From positions 1 through 64,000 of the forward strand of contig NZ_AZFV01000007.1 of NCBI RefSeq assembly GCF_001435815.1: a stretch of 64,000 bases of DNA, written 5' to 3'. Numbering within the stretch: the stretch's first letter is position 1; each line of letters opens with the position of its first letter. The notes under the pieces were generated by a model. The model was not told the origin of the DNA and did no database searches. It worked only from the letters and a program-made list of their open reading frames with translations. Origin of the DNA: Companilactobacillus nantensis DSM 16982. GTDB lineage: Bacteria; Bacillota; Bacilli; Lactobacillales; Lactobacillaceae. Positions 1 to 8,211 of this stretch are shown here, one piece after another. A program made the translations under genes and the position numbers.

Positions 1-35
1 CTAACTTTTTGGGTAAACGTCACAGCGACTCTTTT

Positions 36-644
36 TTAATTTTCGTAATAACGTTGTTTTTCTGCTTCCCAATACTTTTTATCTTCGTCATTGATTTTAC
101 GTAAAACACGACAAGGGTTACCAACAGCAATTACATTATCCGGAATATCTTTGGTAACGACAGCACCCGAACCAATTACGACATTACTACCAATTTTCAC
201 ACCAGGATTGATTGCTACGTTAGCACCGACCCAAACATTATCGCCGATTGTCACCGGTTTACCGTACTCGAATGCCTCATTACGAATAACCGCGTCAATC
301 GGGTGTCCAGCCGTATAAATGCCGACACGAGGTCCAAAGAATACGTTGTCACCAATCGTTACATTTGCGATATCTAAAATAATACATTCATAATTGGCAT
401 AGAAATTTTCACCAACAATCGTATTACAACCATAATCTGTATAAAATGGTGGTTCAAGATAAACACCTTTGCCACTCTTTTTAAACAAATTCTTGATGAT
501 ACGTTGGCGTTCTTCCGGTTGATTCTCAGTTGTATGATTAAATTCTCGAACTAACTCCTTGGCTTTTTTAAAATCCTTACGTAATTCAGGGTCATGGGCG
601 ATATATAAATCCCCAGCTAACATTTTTTCTTTTTCAGTACGCAT
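36..644 (-). CDS. maa: Maltose/galactoside O-acetyltransferase family protein
   Basis: The 202-residue protein matches the hexapeptide-repeat acetyltransferases of the maltose/galactoside O-acetyltransferase group, which move acetyl from acetyl-CoA onto a sugar hydroxyl in the cytosol. The N-terminal helical region (about residues 1-60, beginning MRTEKEKMLAGDLY) is typical of the Maa family. From about residue 70 the left-handed beta-helix repeats follow (GCNTIVGENF, VTIGDNVWVG, VKIGSNVVIGSGAVV). The catalytic histidine lies in YTAGHPID near residue 113. Length is normal for the family. The gene follows the adenosyltransferase gene on the same strand with a 14-bp gap, so the two are probably co-transcribed. 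The family is clear; the sugar substrate is unknown. Confidence 0.9.
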   Translation of the reverse strand: MRTEKEKMLAGDLYIAHDPELRKDFKKAKELVREFNHTTENQPEERQRIIKNLFKKSGKGVYLEPPFYTDYGCNTIVGENFYANYECIILDIANVTIGDNVFFGPRVGIYTAGHPIDAVIRNEAFEYGKPVTIGDNVWVGANVAINPGVKIGSNVVIGSGAVVTKDIPDNVIAVGNPCRVLRKINDEDKKYWEAEKQRYYEN

Positions 645-658
645 TAAAAAAATTCTCC

Positions 659-1228
659 CTATCTAAAGACTGGTTTACTGTTACGGTATTGAATATCCTC
701 AACACCATCAAGCACATTGCTGTAACGTGCTGCCGCAAAGAAATAATCAGACAAACGGTTGATGAATTTCAAAACAAAATCATTGATCGGTTCTTCTTGC
801 ATTAAAGCAACAATTTCACGTTCAGCACGTCTGGTTACAGTTCGAGCCATATGCAAATTAGCAGCCGTTTTGGAACCACCTGGTAAAATAAATTTTTGAA
901 TCTTGGGTGTCTTTTCAGTATATTCGTCGATTTTCTTCTCCAGCCAATCAACTGAACCATTGTCATCTTTGAAAATAAATTCATGTTTCTTGTCTGTCGG
1001 TGAAACAGCTAAATCAGTACCACAGTCGAATAATAACTGTTGAATCTCCTCAAGTTCTTCCGTTAAGACAGCTGTTTTGTCAGATAAATTAGCAATCACG
1101 ACCCCAACTAATGAATTTAATTCATCAATTGTTCCATAAGAATTAATTCTGGGGGCTGACTTATAAAGCACATCATTGCCGATTATTCTTGTCTTACCTT
1201 TATCACCAGTTCTGGTATAAATTTTCAT
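659..1228 (-). CDS. Cob(I)alamin adenosyltransferase, PduO type
   Basis: The 189-residue protein has the two signatures of PduO-type ATP:cob(I)alamin adenosyltransferases: the N-terminal nucleotide loop TRTGDKGKTRIIGN (residues 5-18) and the C-terminal RTVTRRAERE segment. The enzyme makes adenosylcobalamin from cob(I)alamin and ATP. Related enzymes serve B12-dependent diol/glycerol dehydratase, but no dehydratase is in this window. The divergent glycerol facilitator and the nearby ECF transporter and DUF4430 gene make a cobalamin role plausible. The first ATG of the open frame fits the family, with a GGAG-like site upstream. The family call is strong; the physiological partner enzyme is inferred to lie elsewhere. 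Confidence 0.92.
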   Translation of the reverse strand: MKIYTRTGDKGKTRIIGNDVLYKSAPRINSYGTIDELNSLVGVVIANLSDKTAVLTEELEEIQQLLFDCGTDLAVSPTDKKHEFIFKDDNGSVDWLEKKIDEYTEKTPKIQKFILPGGSKTAANLHMARTVTRRAEREIVALMQEEPINDFVLKFINRLSDYFFAAARYSNVLDGVEDIQYRNSKPVFR

Positions 1229-1309
1229 TTTGAATACTCCTCATACAATATGTCTAGTTAAATCATGCTTTCAAAACGTAAATTCATGGTGTTATGCTAT
1301 GCAGCTATG

Positions 1310-1336
1310 TATAATAATAGCATGTAAGCGTAGTCA
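1310..1336 (+). promoter_or_regulatory. Promoter -10 and cre-like site of the glycerol facilitator gene
   Basis: A TATAAT box at 1310-1315 precedes TGTAAGCGTAGTCA at 1323-1336, which fits the CcpA site consensus TGWNANCGNNNWCA. The site sits just downstream of the -10, where CcpA would block transcription. An inverted repeat ATGCTAT/ATAGCAT flanks the -10. No convincing -35 was seen. Confidence 0.6.
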
Positions 1337-1359
1337 TGTGAATTTATGGAGGGAAGCTT

Positions 1360-2079
1360 ATGCAAGATAGTTTAACATTACAATTGGTCGGTGAGTTCAT
1401 CGGAACCCTAGTTTTAATTTTATTGGGTGACGGTGTTGTTGCTGCCGTTAGTTTAAAGAAATCAAAAGCCGAAGGTGCTGGCTGGATTGCCATTGCTTTA
1501 GGTTGGGGATTAGCTGTTACTTTAGGTATTTATTGTTCTGCCTTTTTAAGTCCCGCTCATTTGAATCCAGCCGTAACTGTCGGTATGGCGATTGCCGGGG
1601 TCTTCCCTTGGTCATCAGTCATCCCTTACATCATTGCTCAAACATTAGGAGCAATCGTGGGTGCCGTTATTGTCTGGCTCAATTATTATCCACATTGGCA
1701 GGAAACTGATGATTCAGCAGCCATTTTAGGCGTTTTTGCAACTGGACCTGCTATTAGAAATTATTTCTTCAACTTCTTAAGTGAATTTATTGGAACATTT
1801 GTCCTAGTCTTTGCCCTATTGGCATTTACTCGTGGTAAATTTACTTCCGGATTAAACCCAATGGTCGTTGGTCTCTTGATCACAGCTATCGGTTTTTCAC
1901 TTGGTGGAACAACTGGTTATGCTATCAACCCGGCCCGGGACTTGGGACCAAGAATTGCGCACCAAATCTTACCAATCGCTAACAAAGGCAAGTCAGATTG
2001 GGCATATAGCTGGGTTCCAATCTTTGGACCTTTCGCTGGTGGTGCTGTTGCAGCACTCGCATATTTATTAATTCCTTAA
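1360..2079 (+). CDS. glpF: Glycerol uptake facilitator / aquaporin (MIP family)
   Basis: The 239-residue protein is a six-helix MIP channel with both NPA boxes: HLNPAVTVG (about residues 66-74) and YAINPARDLGPR (about 188-199). The Asp after the second NPA-Arg (NPARD) marks the glycerol-conducting aquaglyceroporins rather than strict water channels. It would let glycerol or other small polyols enter passively. An AGGGAAG-type ribosome binding site lies just before the ATG. It is transcribed divergently from the adenosyltransferase gene, and a cre-like site overlaps its promoter region. Together with dhaKLM downstream this suggests carbon-regulated glycerol or dihydroxyacetone use. A PduF-like role is possible. 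Confidence 0.92.
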   Translation: MQDSLTLQLVGEFIGTLVLILLGDGVVAAVSLKKSKAEGAGWIAIALGWGLAVTLGIYCSAFLSPAHLNPAVTVGMAIAGVFPWSSVIPYIIAQTLGAIVGAVIVWLNYYPHWQETDDSAAILGVFATGPAIRNYFFNFLSEFIGTFVLVFALLAFTRGKFTSGLNPMVVGLLITAIGFSLGGTTGYAINPARDLGPRIAHQILPIANKGKSDWAYSWVPIFGPFAGGAVAALAYLLIP

Positions 2080-2118
2080 GTATGCGGCTAAGACAGAATT
2101 ATTATTACCCTTAACCAT

Positions 2119-2230
2119 GTAACAAAACGTAACTTTTTTATCTAAAAAAAATGAAGGTAGCAATCCAAAAAACGGGTTGCTACCTTCATTTGTCTTAACA
2201 CTCGAAAACTGACCTTGTTTTGTCCCACTC
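2119..2230. repeat. Palindromic intergenic repeat, GTGGGACAAAAC type, copy A (also a terminator)
   Basis: Outer arms GTAACAAAACGT (from 2119) and TTGTTTTGTCCCAC (to about 2228) pair imperfectly around a strong inner hairpin (AATGAAGGTAGCAA / TTGCTACCTTCATT, 2150-2190). A second copy lies at 24477-24592. The two share the right half CTTAAYRCTCGAAA and TTTTGTCCCACTCTC, but their inner hairpins differ completely. It resembles the widespread GTGGGACAGAA-type intergenic repeats of other Firmicutes. The inner hairpin could end transcription between the convergent glpF and the 2246-2545 gene. Confidence 0.7.
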
Positions 2231-2245
2231 TCTAAATAATATCTT

Positions 2246-2545
2246 CTAATGTCCTAATCTCTTTAGATTTATTTTTTTTAATTTTTTATATTCTTTATAA
2301 TCACTTTTACTTATACTGAATTTTTCACCAGTTGTCATATTTTTTACACGATATATTTTTGAAAACACAAAATAATCTAATGGAAAAGCCATTATTAGTA
2401 GCGCCCCTATTCCGATTGGTGCTAATAAAAAGCCAAATGTCAGTTCTAGTATCTGTCTTACATTTCCCATTCTAACAAGACGTGGCAATTGTCTGTGCTG
2501 ATCTTGCAACTGTTTTATTGTCTCTGCTTGCAAAAGAGTATTAAT
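2246..2545 (-). CDS. Small membrane protein of unknown function
   Basis: About 95-99 residues with one or two hydrophobic segments (LELTFGFLLAPIGIGALLIM and part of FPLDYFVFSKIY) and a basic, lysine-rich tail. I do not recognise the family. The start is unclear. The first conventional codon is TTG at 2533, but the only strong ribosome site (GGAGGAGA, 2552-2559) is 18 nt upstream of it. That site is ideally spaced for an in-frame ATT at 2545, so a non-canonical ATT start is possible and is used here. The gene lies 62 bp after the ECF S-component on the same strand and may be the last gene of that operon. Confidence 0.5.
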   Translation of the reverse strand: MNTLLQAETIKQLQDQHRQLPRLVRMGNVRQILELTFGFLLAPIGIGALLIMAFPLDYFVFSKIYRVKNMTTGEKFSISKSDYKEYKKLKKINLKRLGH

Positions 2546-2607
2546 AATAATCTCCTCCAGTGAAATATATTTTTCTTATTTTTATATCTACAAATAATTT
2601 TATCTCT

Positions 2608-3279
2608 TTAACTTCTGAATAAATCATATTTAGTTTTGTAATTATTGAACAATTTTATCCATCGCTTACCAACAAATAGCAACAACACGGCTGTAAATAA
2701 TGCATGGACAAAATCAAAGTAAAAACTTGCCAAAACTGATGTCAAAATACTTTTGAACGTTATTGGATTAACGAAACCAATAATATAATAAATATCCATG
2801 ATCCAACCTAAGACAAAACCACTGGCAAAGCCCCAGACAACCAATAACCACGTGGGAACATTCTTATTCATCATCAAGCCGGAAACTAAGCCTATCACAC
2901 CTAAGCCAAACATTTGCCATGGCGTCCAGACTCCTTGTCCAAAATACATGTTTGATGTCAGAGCGATAATCGTTCCCATCAAGAAACCTGTCTCGGGACC
3001 ACTAACGATTGCACCCATAATCAAAATAAATAGCTCTGGTTTGACTGCTGGCAACGCCGCAAAGATAATTCGACCAACGACAGCTAAAGCACAAATAATG
3101 GCAATAAAGACAATTTCACGCGAATTGTGTTGCGACTTTTCAAAACGCCAGAAGTAAATTCCTAATGTTAAAATTAAAAATCCAAATGAAAATAACAAAT
3201 AATTTTTACTAGCAAAAACAACCATGAGCACTAAGATAGCAATTGCTAAAGTTAATAATGATACTGATTTACGATTCAA
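2608..3279 (-). CDS. ECF transporter substrate-binding (S) component, possibly for cobalamin or a precursor
   Basis: The 223-residue protein is an integral membrane protein with about six to seven segments and the look of an ECF S component. It has a polar patch FGQGVWTPWQMFGLGVIG around residues 113-130, a motif found in several ECF S proteins including candidates for B12 compounds. It would capture the substrate outside the cell and couple to the T protein and the ATPases. It overlaps the ATPase gene by 11 bp, so the module is dedicated (group I arrangement). Cobalamin is an inference from the PduO-type enzyme and the DUF4430 protein nearby; the residues I can see do not settle the substrate. 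Confidence 0.8.
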   Translation of the reverse strand: MNRKSVSLLTLAIAILVLMVVFASKNYLLFSFGFLILTLGIYFWRFEKSQHNSREIVFIAIICALAVVGRIIFAALPAVKPELFILIMGAIVSGPETGFLMGTIIALTSNMYFGQGVWTPWQMFGLGVIGLVSGLMMNKNVPTWLLVVWGFASGFVLGWIMDIYYIIGFVNPITFKSILTSVLASFYFDFVHALFTAVLLLFVGKRWIKLFNNYKTKYDLFRS

Positions 3280-4852
3280 GATTTACAATATCCTTCCATG
3301 TTAAAGCTTGTGGAAAAATATCCCGCAAAGCTTTATTGATTTCGGTTGTATAAAAGAACTTATCACTAAAAAATACTGTTGACTCCGCAAAATCACTCAA
3401 CTTACCGTCAAACATCATCGCGATTTGATCAAAATAACTGGCCGCAAAGATTAAATCATGACTCGTTGCCAAAATAGTCCCACCTTGTTTTTGAAATTGT
3501 TGCAACAGTTGTCCTAAAGCTAACCGTTTATTAGGATCGAGCCCCTTCGTTGGTTCATCTAAGAAGAGTATCTCTGGATTTTTGATAAATCCTAACGCTA
3601 AGGCTAAAAATTCCTGCTGACCACCACTTAAATCATAGGGACTTTGTTTTTCTAAACCCGTCAACGAAAATGTCTGTAAAACATCAGCTAGCTTTTGTGA
3701 ACTTTGACTTTGTTGAATTTGAAAGGTTAATTCTTCCGCAACAGTATCCTTCATAAATAAACTGGCTGGATCCTGAGGTAAAACAAAAACTTTTCTATAA
3801 AAATCAGCCGTTAATTTTTGATCATGAAATTTTAACTGCCCTGATTGTTTCGTTAGTTGTTTCGTCAAGACCTTTAACAAGGTGGTTTTGCCCATACCAT
3901 TGGGGCCAACAATACAATACGATTGGCCTTGATTTAATTCTAAACTGACATTATCAATAATTTGACGACCATTGAAGTCGAAACGAAAACCTAATTTTTT
4001 AGCTTTTAACAACACTTGGTTTTTAACTACCGATTTGCTGGGTTTAATAATTTTTAAATGGGTTGAATCAGCTCCAATCAATCGATTCAATGTTTGGTTA
4101 TCCACTGGTAAGGTCGCATCAATCTTTAATTCTGAAACTAAACGATCATTTTGCGTCAAAAAATTACGATACCGTTCTGATTGGAACAGTTTTTGTAATC
4201 CAATCGCGATTGGTTCATCTAGAAGTAATCTTCCCTGCTCCATCACCACCAATCGCTTGGTAAACTTAACAGCATGTTCTAATTCATGTTCCACTAAAAT
4301 AATGGTCATATTAAATTCGATATTAACTTTATGAACGAGCTGCAATAACTTTTCTGAAGCAATCGGGTCTAGTTGGGCGGTCGGTTCATCTAATAGCAAG
4401 ACCTCTGGTTTTAAAATCAAGGCACTTGCCAAATTAACTAATTGTTTTTGCCCACCAGATAACTGCTCAACTGGCTGATCCAATAGCTCGATAATTCCTA
4501 AGAAACTAGCAATTTCCGTGATTCTTAGTTGAATTTCATTTGTTGAATAGCCATAATTATCCAAAACAAATTTCAATTCATCCCGAGGCGTCTCCATAAT
4601 CATCTGATTATCAACGAATTGAGAAACATAGGCAAAATCATCAGTTTGTTTAATTAACTCTCCTGACAAAACCTTTCCAACAATTAGCTTAGGTAGCATT
4701 TGTTTTAAAAAGGTACTTTTTCCACTGCCAGTAGCACCAATCAACGTTACGAATTCACCCTTTTGAAGCGTAAAATTTACGTGATTTAACGATAATTTTT
4801 GGCTGTTATTGTATCGGAAGCTGTAATCTTTGAACTGTAAAATTTCCACCAT
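3269..4852 (-). CDS. ECF transporter ATPase, two fused ABC domains (A-A')
   Basis: The 527-residue protein carries two complete ABC ATPase domains in one chain. The first has Walker A GATGSGKST (39-47), signature LSGGQKQ (131-137) and Walker B VLLLDEP (151-157). The second has Walker A GPNGMGKT (316-323), signature LSGGQQEF and Walker B ILFLDEP. Such fused pairs replace separate EcfA1 and EcfA2 in dedicated ECF transporters. It powers uptake with the S and T proteins encoded on either side. The start overlaps the end of the T gene by 67 bp and the end overlaps the S gene by 11 bp, so translation is coupled. Family assignment is secure. Confidence 0.93.
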   Translation of the reverse strand: MVEILQFKDYSFRYNNSQKLSLNHVNFTLQKGEFVTLIGATGSGKSTFLKQMLPKLIVGKVLSGELIKQTDDFAYVSQFVDNQMIMETPRDELKFVLDNYGYSTNEIQLRITEIASFLGIIELLDQPVEQLSGGQKQLVNLASALILKPEVLLLDEPTAQLDPIASEKLLQLVHKVNIEFNMTIILVEHELEHAVKFTKRLVVMEQGRLLLDEPIAIGLQKLFQSERYRNFLTQNDRLVSELKIDATLPVDNQTLNRLIGADSTHLKIIKPSKSVVKNQVLLKAKKLGFRFDFNGRQIIDNVSLELNQGQSYCIVGPNGMGKTTLLKVLTKQLTKQSGQLKFHDQKLTADFYRKVFVLPQDPASLFMKDTVAEELTFQIQQSQSSQKLADVLQTFSLTGLEKQSPYDLSGGQQEFLALALGFIKNPEILFLDEPTKGLDPNKRLALGQLLQQFQKQGGTILATSHDLIFAASYFDQIAMMFDGKLSDFAESTVFFSDKFFYTTEINKALRDIFPQALTWKDIVNLES

Positions 4853-5715
4853 AAGTAATTCATGCCTCCCATCAATAACGGTAATAAAATAAATAAACTA
4901 TCAATAATTAAAATTACGGAAATCCCTTGGAACGAAATATTTAATTTAGATGAGCCAAAATTGATTTTACCTAAGCCTTGAATTGACATCACAGTATTAA
5001 AAACTACCGCAGCAACGGTTAATACGACCATTAACCAATCAATCCGTTTGAACTCAATTTGCCCCAACTTATGTTGACGTTGTTCATAACCTTTTAAAAT
5101 CAACGTATCAGATACATTCATAAAGCTGGCAATTGATTTGTTCAAAACAATCTCATTTAGGGAAATTGTTTGCTTGATTCTTTCAAAAGTTTTACCACTG
5201 TTTGAAGGCTGTTTAACTCGAAACTTACTGACAGATTTTGTTTCAGTATAAATTTTAATAATTTGTGGAATAAATTTAACCGTTAAAATAAAAATAATTG
5301 CGATACTTTTAAATAAATGAGCTAACAACTCAAAGACTGTTTTAATTCGGATCAATGCATCGTATAAACTGAACGCCCAGAATAAATTAACAAACGAAGT
5401 TCCTAAAACAGCAGCATTTACCAAAGATTCTGACGTAATTGTTAGTAACGGCCATTTTAATAAAACATTGGTTCCGCGTTGATTTAAAAGTAAGTTAAAC
5501 AAAACGGTCACTACAAAAATGATACTCGCAAATTTCAAATAGGTTCTCATTTTCTCATGTCGTGTTAAAATCACCATCACAATCAACGCAACATTCAGTC
5601 CTAATAAAACAAAAGGATTGTTGTAAAGGAGTGTAATCAAGATAACTGCAATCAAATAAACAAACATTGCGACACTATTAATATTTCTTTGAAAATTAAC
5701 AATTAATTTGTTCAT
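4786..5715 (-). CDS. ECF transporter transmembrane coupling (T) component
   Basis: The 309-residue protein has hydrophobic N-terminal segments, a long cytosolic helical region (about 160-220) containing the coupling helix sequence LILKGYEQR, and a final membrane region. This is the EcfT (CbiQ-like) layout. It links the S component to the two ATPase domains. It is the first gene of the T-A-S set and has a GGAG-type site (CACTCCTTTAC on the + strand) before its ATG. The 126-bp gap to the divergent DUF4430 gene must hold the promoters for both directions. The family call is good; the substrate is set by the S component. Confidence 0.88.
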   Translation of the reverse strand: MNKLIVNFQRNINSVAMFVYLIAVILITLLYNNPFVLLGLNVALIVMVILTRHEKMRTYLKFASIIFVVTVLFNLLLNQRGTNVLLKWPLLTITSESLVNAAVLGTSFVNLFWAFSLYDALIRIKTVFELLAHLFKSIAIIFILTVKFIPQIIKIYTETKSVSKFRVKQPSNSGKTFERIKQTISLNEIVLNKSIASFMNVSDTLILKGYEQRQHKLGQIEFKRIDWLMVVLTVAAVVFNTVMSIQGLGKINFGSSKLNISFQGISVILIIDSLFILLPLLMGGMNYLWWKFYSSKITASDTITAKNYR

Positions 5716-5774
5716 CTCACCACTCCTTTACTAGTCAATATTCTTATTCTAACTTACTGAGCAAAAAAATCTAA

Positions 5775-5834
5775 TTGATTCACGTCGATTTTTCTCTGCT
5801 ATAATAAAAACCGTTGTTTAAATATTGGGAGGAG
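5775..5834 (+). promoter_or_regulatory. Promoter and ribosome site of the DUF4430 gene
   Basis: TTGATT (5775-5780) and TATAAT (5800-5805) are separated by 19 bp, followed by a strong GGGAGGAG ribosome site (5827-5834) 7 nt before the ATG. The -10 is perfect; the spacing to the -35 is long. No riboswitch-sized leader is present. Confidence 0.6.
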
Positions 5835-5841
5835 AAATACA

Positions 5842-6222
5842 ATGAAAAAAATTGCTACATTCTTAGCTTCCTTGTTAATGTTGATGGGAGTATTTGCTCC
5901 AGCTACTGCCACAACCGTTCAAGCTAGTTCAACTAAGAACATCAAAGTTACTTACACTTTGAAGAAGAACAAGAAACAAATTGCTAAAAAGACTCTTACA
6001 CTTAAAAAAGGTGCAACTGTTACAACTGGTTTGAAAAAGGGCTGGAAAGTAACTGACAAGAAAGGTTTCATCTCAGAAATCGATGGCCACAAACAAAATA
6101 ACAAGAAGAAAATTTACTGGACTTATACCGTTAACAAGAAACAAGTTAACGTTTCTGCTGACAAGAAAAAGTTAAAGAATAAAGATCACGTTGAATTTAA
6201 GTTATCTAAGTACAACGGATAG
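5842..6222 (+). CDS. Secreted DUF4430 (transcobalamin-like) protein
   Basis: The 126-residue protein starts with a signal peptide (hydrophobic FLASLLMLMGVFAPA, probable cleavage after VQA near residue 28) without a lipobox cysteine. The mature part is very lysine-rich and shows the DUF4430 pattern: a GATVTTGLKKG turn, KGFISEIDG, YWTYTVNKK and a final KDHVEFKL strand. DUF4430 is related to the C-terminal domain of transcobalamin-like proteins, which contacts corrinoids. The gene is divergent from the ECF T-A-S operon, so it could be an extracellular binding partner. Without an anchor it would be free or held by charge on wall polymers. The domain call is fairly sure; ligand and partner are inferred. 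Confidence 0.8.
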   Translation: MKKIATFLASLLMLMGVFAPATATTVQASSTKNIKVTYTLKKNKKQIAKKTLTLKKGATVTTGLKKGWKVTDKKGFISEIDGHKQNNKKKIYWTYTVNKKQVNVSADKKKLKNKDHVEFKLSKYNG

Positions 6223-6261
6223 TTTTAATTAAATAGATCCACAATTAAACCTTCAGTTACA

Positions 6262-6317
6262 AAAAGAATACCTGTAAGAAGCTGACAAAAATAGTTTCTT
6301 ATAGGTATTCTTTTTTG
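6262..6317. terminator. Bidirectional terminator
   Basis: AAAGAATACCTGTAAGAA pairs with TTCTTATAGGTATTCTTT and is followed by a T run; A-rich on the left arm, so it can serve both the DUF4430 gene and the convergent membrane protein gene. Confidence 0.85.
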
Positions 6318-6332
6318 ATACTTTAGATTATT

Positions 6333-7121
6333 CTACTTCCCCTTCGAAACCATAAAATTCCGAATAAACTTATATCTGCGACTATGACTAGCTGAGTAAA
6401 AATAACCAAAAATACTAAAGAAAATTGCACCGATTAAATTGACGAATAAATCTTTCATGGTATCAATCAATCCGACATCTAAATACCCACCTTTAACGAC
6501 AATATTCTTATTATCCTTTGTGTGAATGACTGTATAGTCTATCTTCTTCACATGTTCAACGGTATTCGGTTTATCTGCCAACTCGACACTGTTAACTTTT
6601 TGGACAATACGGTCTTTTTGCATGTCGGTATTGAGCCATTGATCTGCTGTAAATTCGCCAAACTCCCACATGATTCCTATCGTCATGGAAAAGCAAAACG
6701 ACGTTATAGCAATGAAAATTGGTGTTAAACGAATTGATGTCATCCCTTCATTTAACAAATAAATGGAAGAATAACCTACTCCTGCTGCTAAAAAACCATT
6801 CAAAGTATGAAGCCCAGTATCCCAAAATGGTAAGTGTCCATAGAAGTCGCTCAACTCGCCGAGAATGGTTGAACTGAAGATAAATGAGATGATTACAAAC
6901 TCTAGAATATCAGGAATCATAATTTTGAATTTATTTTCAATAATGGCGGGAATTTCAAACAGTATCAACGTAAGTAATACGATAAGAATCTCATTGCCTT
7001 GTCCTAACCAAATTTGACTACCTAACATAATCAAAGCTATCAAACGGTACAAAACATAAATGGCTTTAACAAATTTGCTGGCATCATTTGTAGAATGTGT
7101 TAACCATTTGACTATAATCAT
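6333..7121 (-). CDS. Multi-spanning membrane protein of unknown function
   Basis: The 262-residue protein has about six to seven hydrophobic segments. Between the last two is a soluble loop of roughly 60 residues (about 165-225) with a predicted beta-rich stretch (VEHVKKIDYTVIHTKDNKN). The motif FWDTGLHTLNGFLAAGVGYS (about 100-119) recalls the YjdF/DUF2238-type membrane proteins, whose function is not known. A GGTGAGAG ribosome site precedes the ATG. The gene stands alone between two terminators. I would not assign a function. Confidence 0.65.
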   Translation of the reverse strand: MIIVKWLTHSTNDASKFVKAIYVLYRLIALIMLGSQIWLGQGNEILIVLLTLILFEIPAIIENKFKIMIPDILEFVIISFIFSSTILGELSDFYGHLPFWDTGLHTLNGFLAAGVGYSSIYLLNEGMTSIRLTPIFIAITSFCFSMTIGIMWEFGEFTADQWLNTDMQKDRIVQKVNSVELADKPNTVEHVKKIDYTVIHTKDNKNIVVKGGYLDVGLIDTMKDLFVNLIGAIFFSIFGYFYSASHSRRYKFIRNFMVSKGK

Positions 7122-7186
7122 GCTCTCACCCCGTCATTATTTATCTTAATTATAATAATAGACTCGCTTATCCTAATTAACTAGTC

Positions 7187-7234
7187 AAAAAATGCTCTTA
7201 ACCACCAGAATATTCTGGTAATTAAGAGCATTTT
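7187..7234 (-). terminator. Terminator of the dhaKLM operon
   Basis: AATGCTCTTA and TTAAGAGCATT form a long stem around CAGAATATTCTG; T run on the minus strand after dhaM. It could also work in the other direction. Confidence 0.8.
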
Positions 7235-7237
7235 CTT

Positions 7238-7606
7238 CTATTTAATTTTTAAACTCTTCAAATTATCCTCAATCGTAGTCAATGGCGAATCAACTTCGGC
7301 CAAAGTGGCTGCTGTATAAGCCCCTTCAACTAACGCAACGTCATACTTATGAATCGTTCTGTCAATCATTTCAAGCAACATTTCCAAATTCATCTTCGAA
7401 CTACCAAGGTCATAAAATGCTAAAATCTCGTCACCTTTATTATCATCAACTGCTTGTTGGATTTTCTCAAGTGATGAACCAATACCACCATCCTCAGTTC
7501 CACCAGCAATCGTAATTGATAAATTAGGAGCAGCTTGAGCAATCAAATCTTTGACACCCTTAGCGATATTGGCTGAATGTGAAACGATTAAAATTCCATA
7601 CTTCAT
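7238..7606 (-). CDS. dhaM: Dihydroxyacetone kinase phosphotransfer subunit DhaM (EIIA-Man type)
   Basis: The 122-residue protein is a single EIIA-mannose-like domain with the phospho-accepting histidine in IVSHSANIAKG (His10). It takes phosphate from HPr of the PTS and passes it to the ADP bound on DhaL, so dihydroxyacetone is phosphorylated at the expense of phosphoenolpyruvate. The short form without HPr or EI domains is usual in Firmicutes. It is the third gene of dhaK-dhaL-dhaM, 4 bp after dhaL. The set leads dihydroxyacetone into glycolysis as its phosphate. A terminator follows directly. Confidence 0.93.
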   Translation of the reverse strand: MKYGILIVSHSANIAKGVKDLIAQAAPNLSITIAGGTEDGGIGSSLEKIQQAVDDNKGDEILAFYDLGSSKMNLEMLLEMIDRTIHKYDVALVEGAYTAATLAEVDSPLTTIEDNLKSLKIK

Positions 7607-7610
7607 AGAT

Positions 7611-8198
7611 TTATTCTCCTAAAACTTCGATTAATGATTCAAATAAGTAAGCACTTGATTGTGCACCAGGATCAATATGTCCTTTAGATTTTTCTTCCAA
7701 ATAACTAGCACGTCCCTTAGTGGCAACCAATCCCTTAACATTTTCCAAAGCTGCATCAATTACACTTTGATCAAATTTATCAGCTTTCAAAGCGTCACTA
7801 ACTGGTTGCCAAACATCAATCATTGTCTTCATACCGGTGTCTGACTCACCACGACGCTTAAGTCCATCAGTTCCAATTTGAATCAGGTCGCTCAATTCCA
7901 AGTCGTCATTTTTAACAGCTTTTGACATATCCAAAAAGGCCGTTCCATACAAAGGTCCAGAAGCTCCACCGACTTTTTGAATCATCGCAAAGGCAGTCGT
8001 CTTATACAAATCAGCTAAAGTTTCAGGTTCTTTCTTTTCCAAAGCAGCTGTAACAGCTTCAGCACCACGTTTCATGTTGGTTCCGTGATCACCATCACCA
8101 ATAGCAGTGTCCAACTCATTCAAAATGGTTTGATTACTCTCTAATTTTTCAACAAATAATGTAATCCATTTTTTAGCATCAACTAATTCTAATTTCAT
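7611..8198 (-). CDS. dhaL: Dihydroxyacetone kinase ADP-binding subunit DhaL
   Basis: The 195-residue all-helical protein has the Mg-ADP motif LDTAIGDGDHGTNM with the acidic residues Asp30, Asp35 and Asp37, followed by KVGGASGPLYG, which lines the nucleotide pocket. In the PTS-dependent kinases ADP stays bound and acts as a cofactor that is re-phosphorylated by DhaM. It sits 13 bp after dhaK and 4 bp before dhaM, so expression is coordinated. Length and motifs are standard. No second DhaL-like paralogue or DhaS/DhaR regulator gene is seen next to it. Confidence 0.94.
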   Translation of the reverse strand: MKLELVDAKKWITLFVEKLESNQTILNELDTAIGDGDHGTNMKRGAEAVTAALEKKEPETLADLYKTTAFAMIQKVGGASGPLYGTAFLDMSKAVKNDDLELSDLIQIGTDGLKRRGESDTGMKTMIDVWQPVSDALKADKFDQSVIDAALENVKGLVATKGRASYLEEKSKGHIDPGAQSSAYLFESLIEVLGE

Positions 8199-8211
8199 AA
8201 AATTTTCCTCT

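Noticed and set aside
1-35. Sequence CACAGCGACTCTTTTTT near the window start, similar to part of SR copy 6
   Set aside because: Only a short match and no paired arm can be seen, so I cannot call it an SR end.
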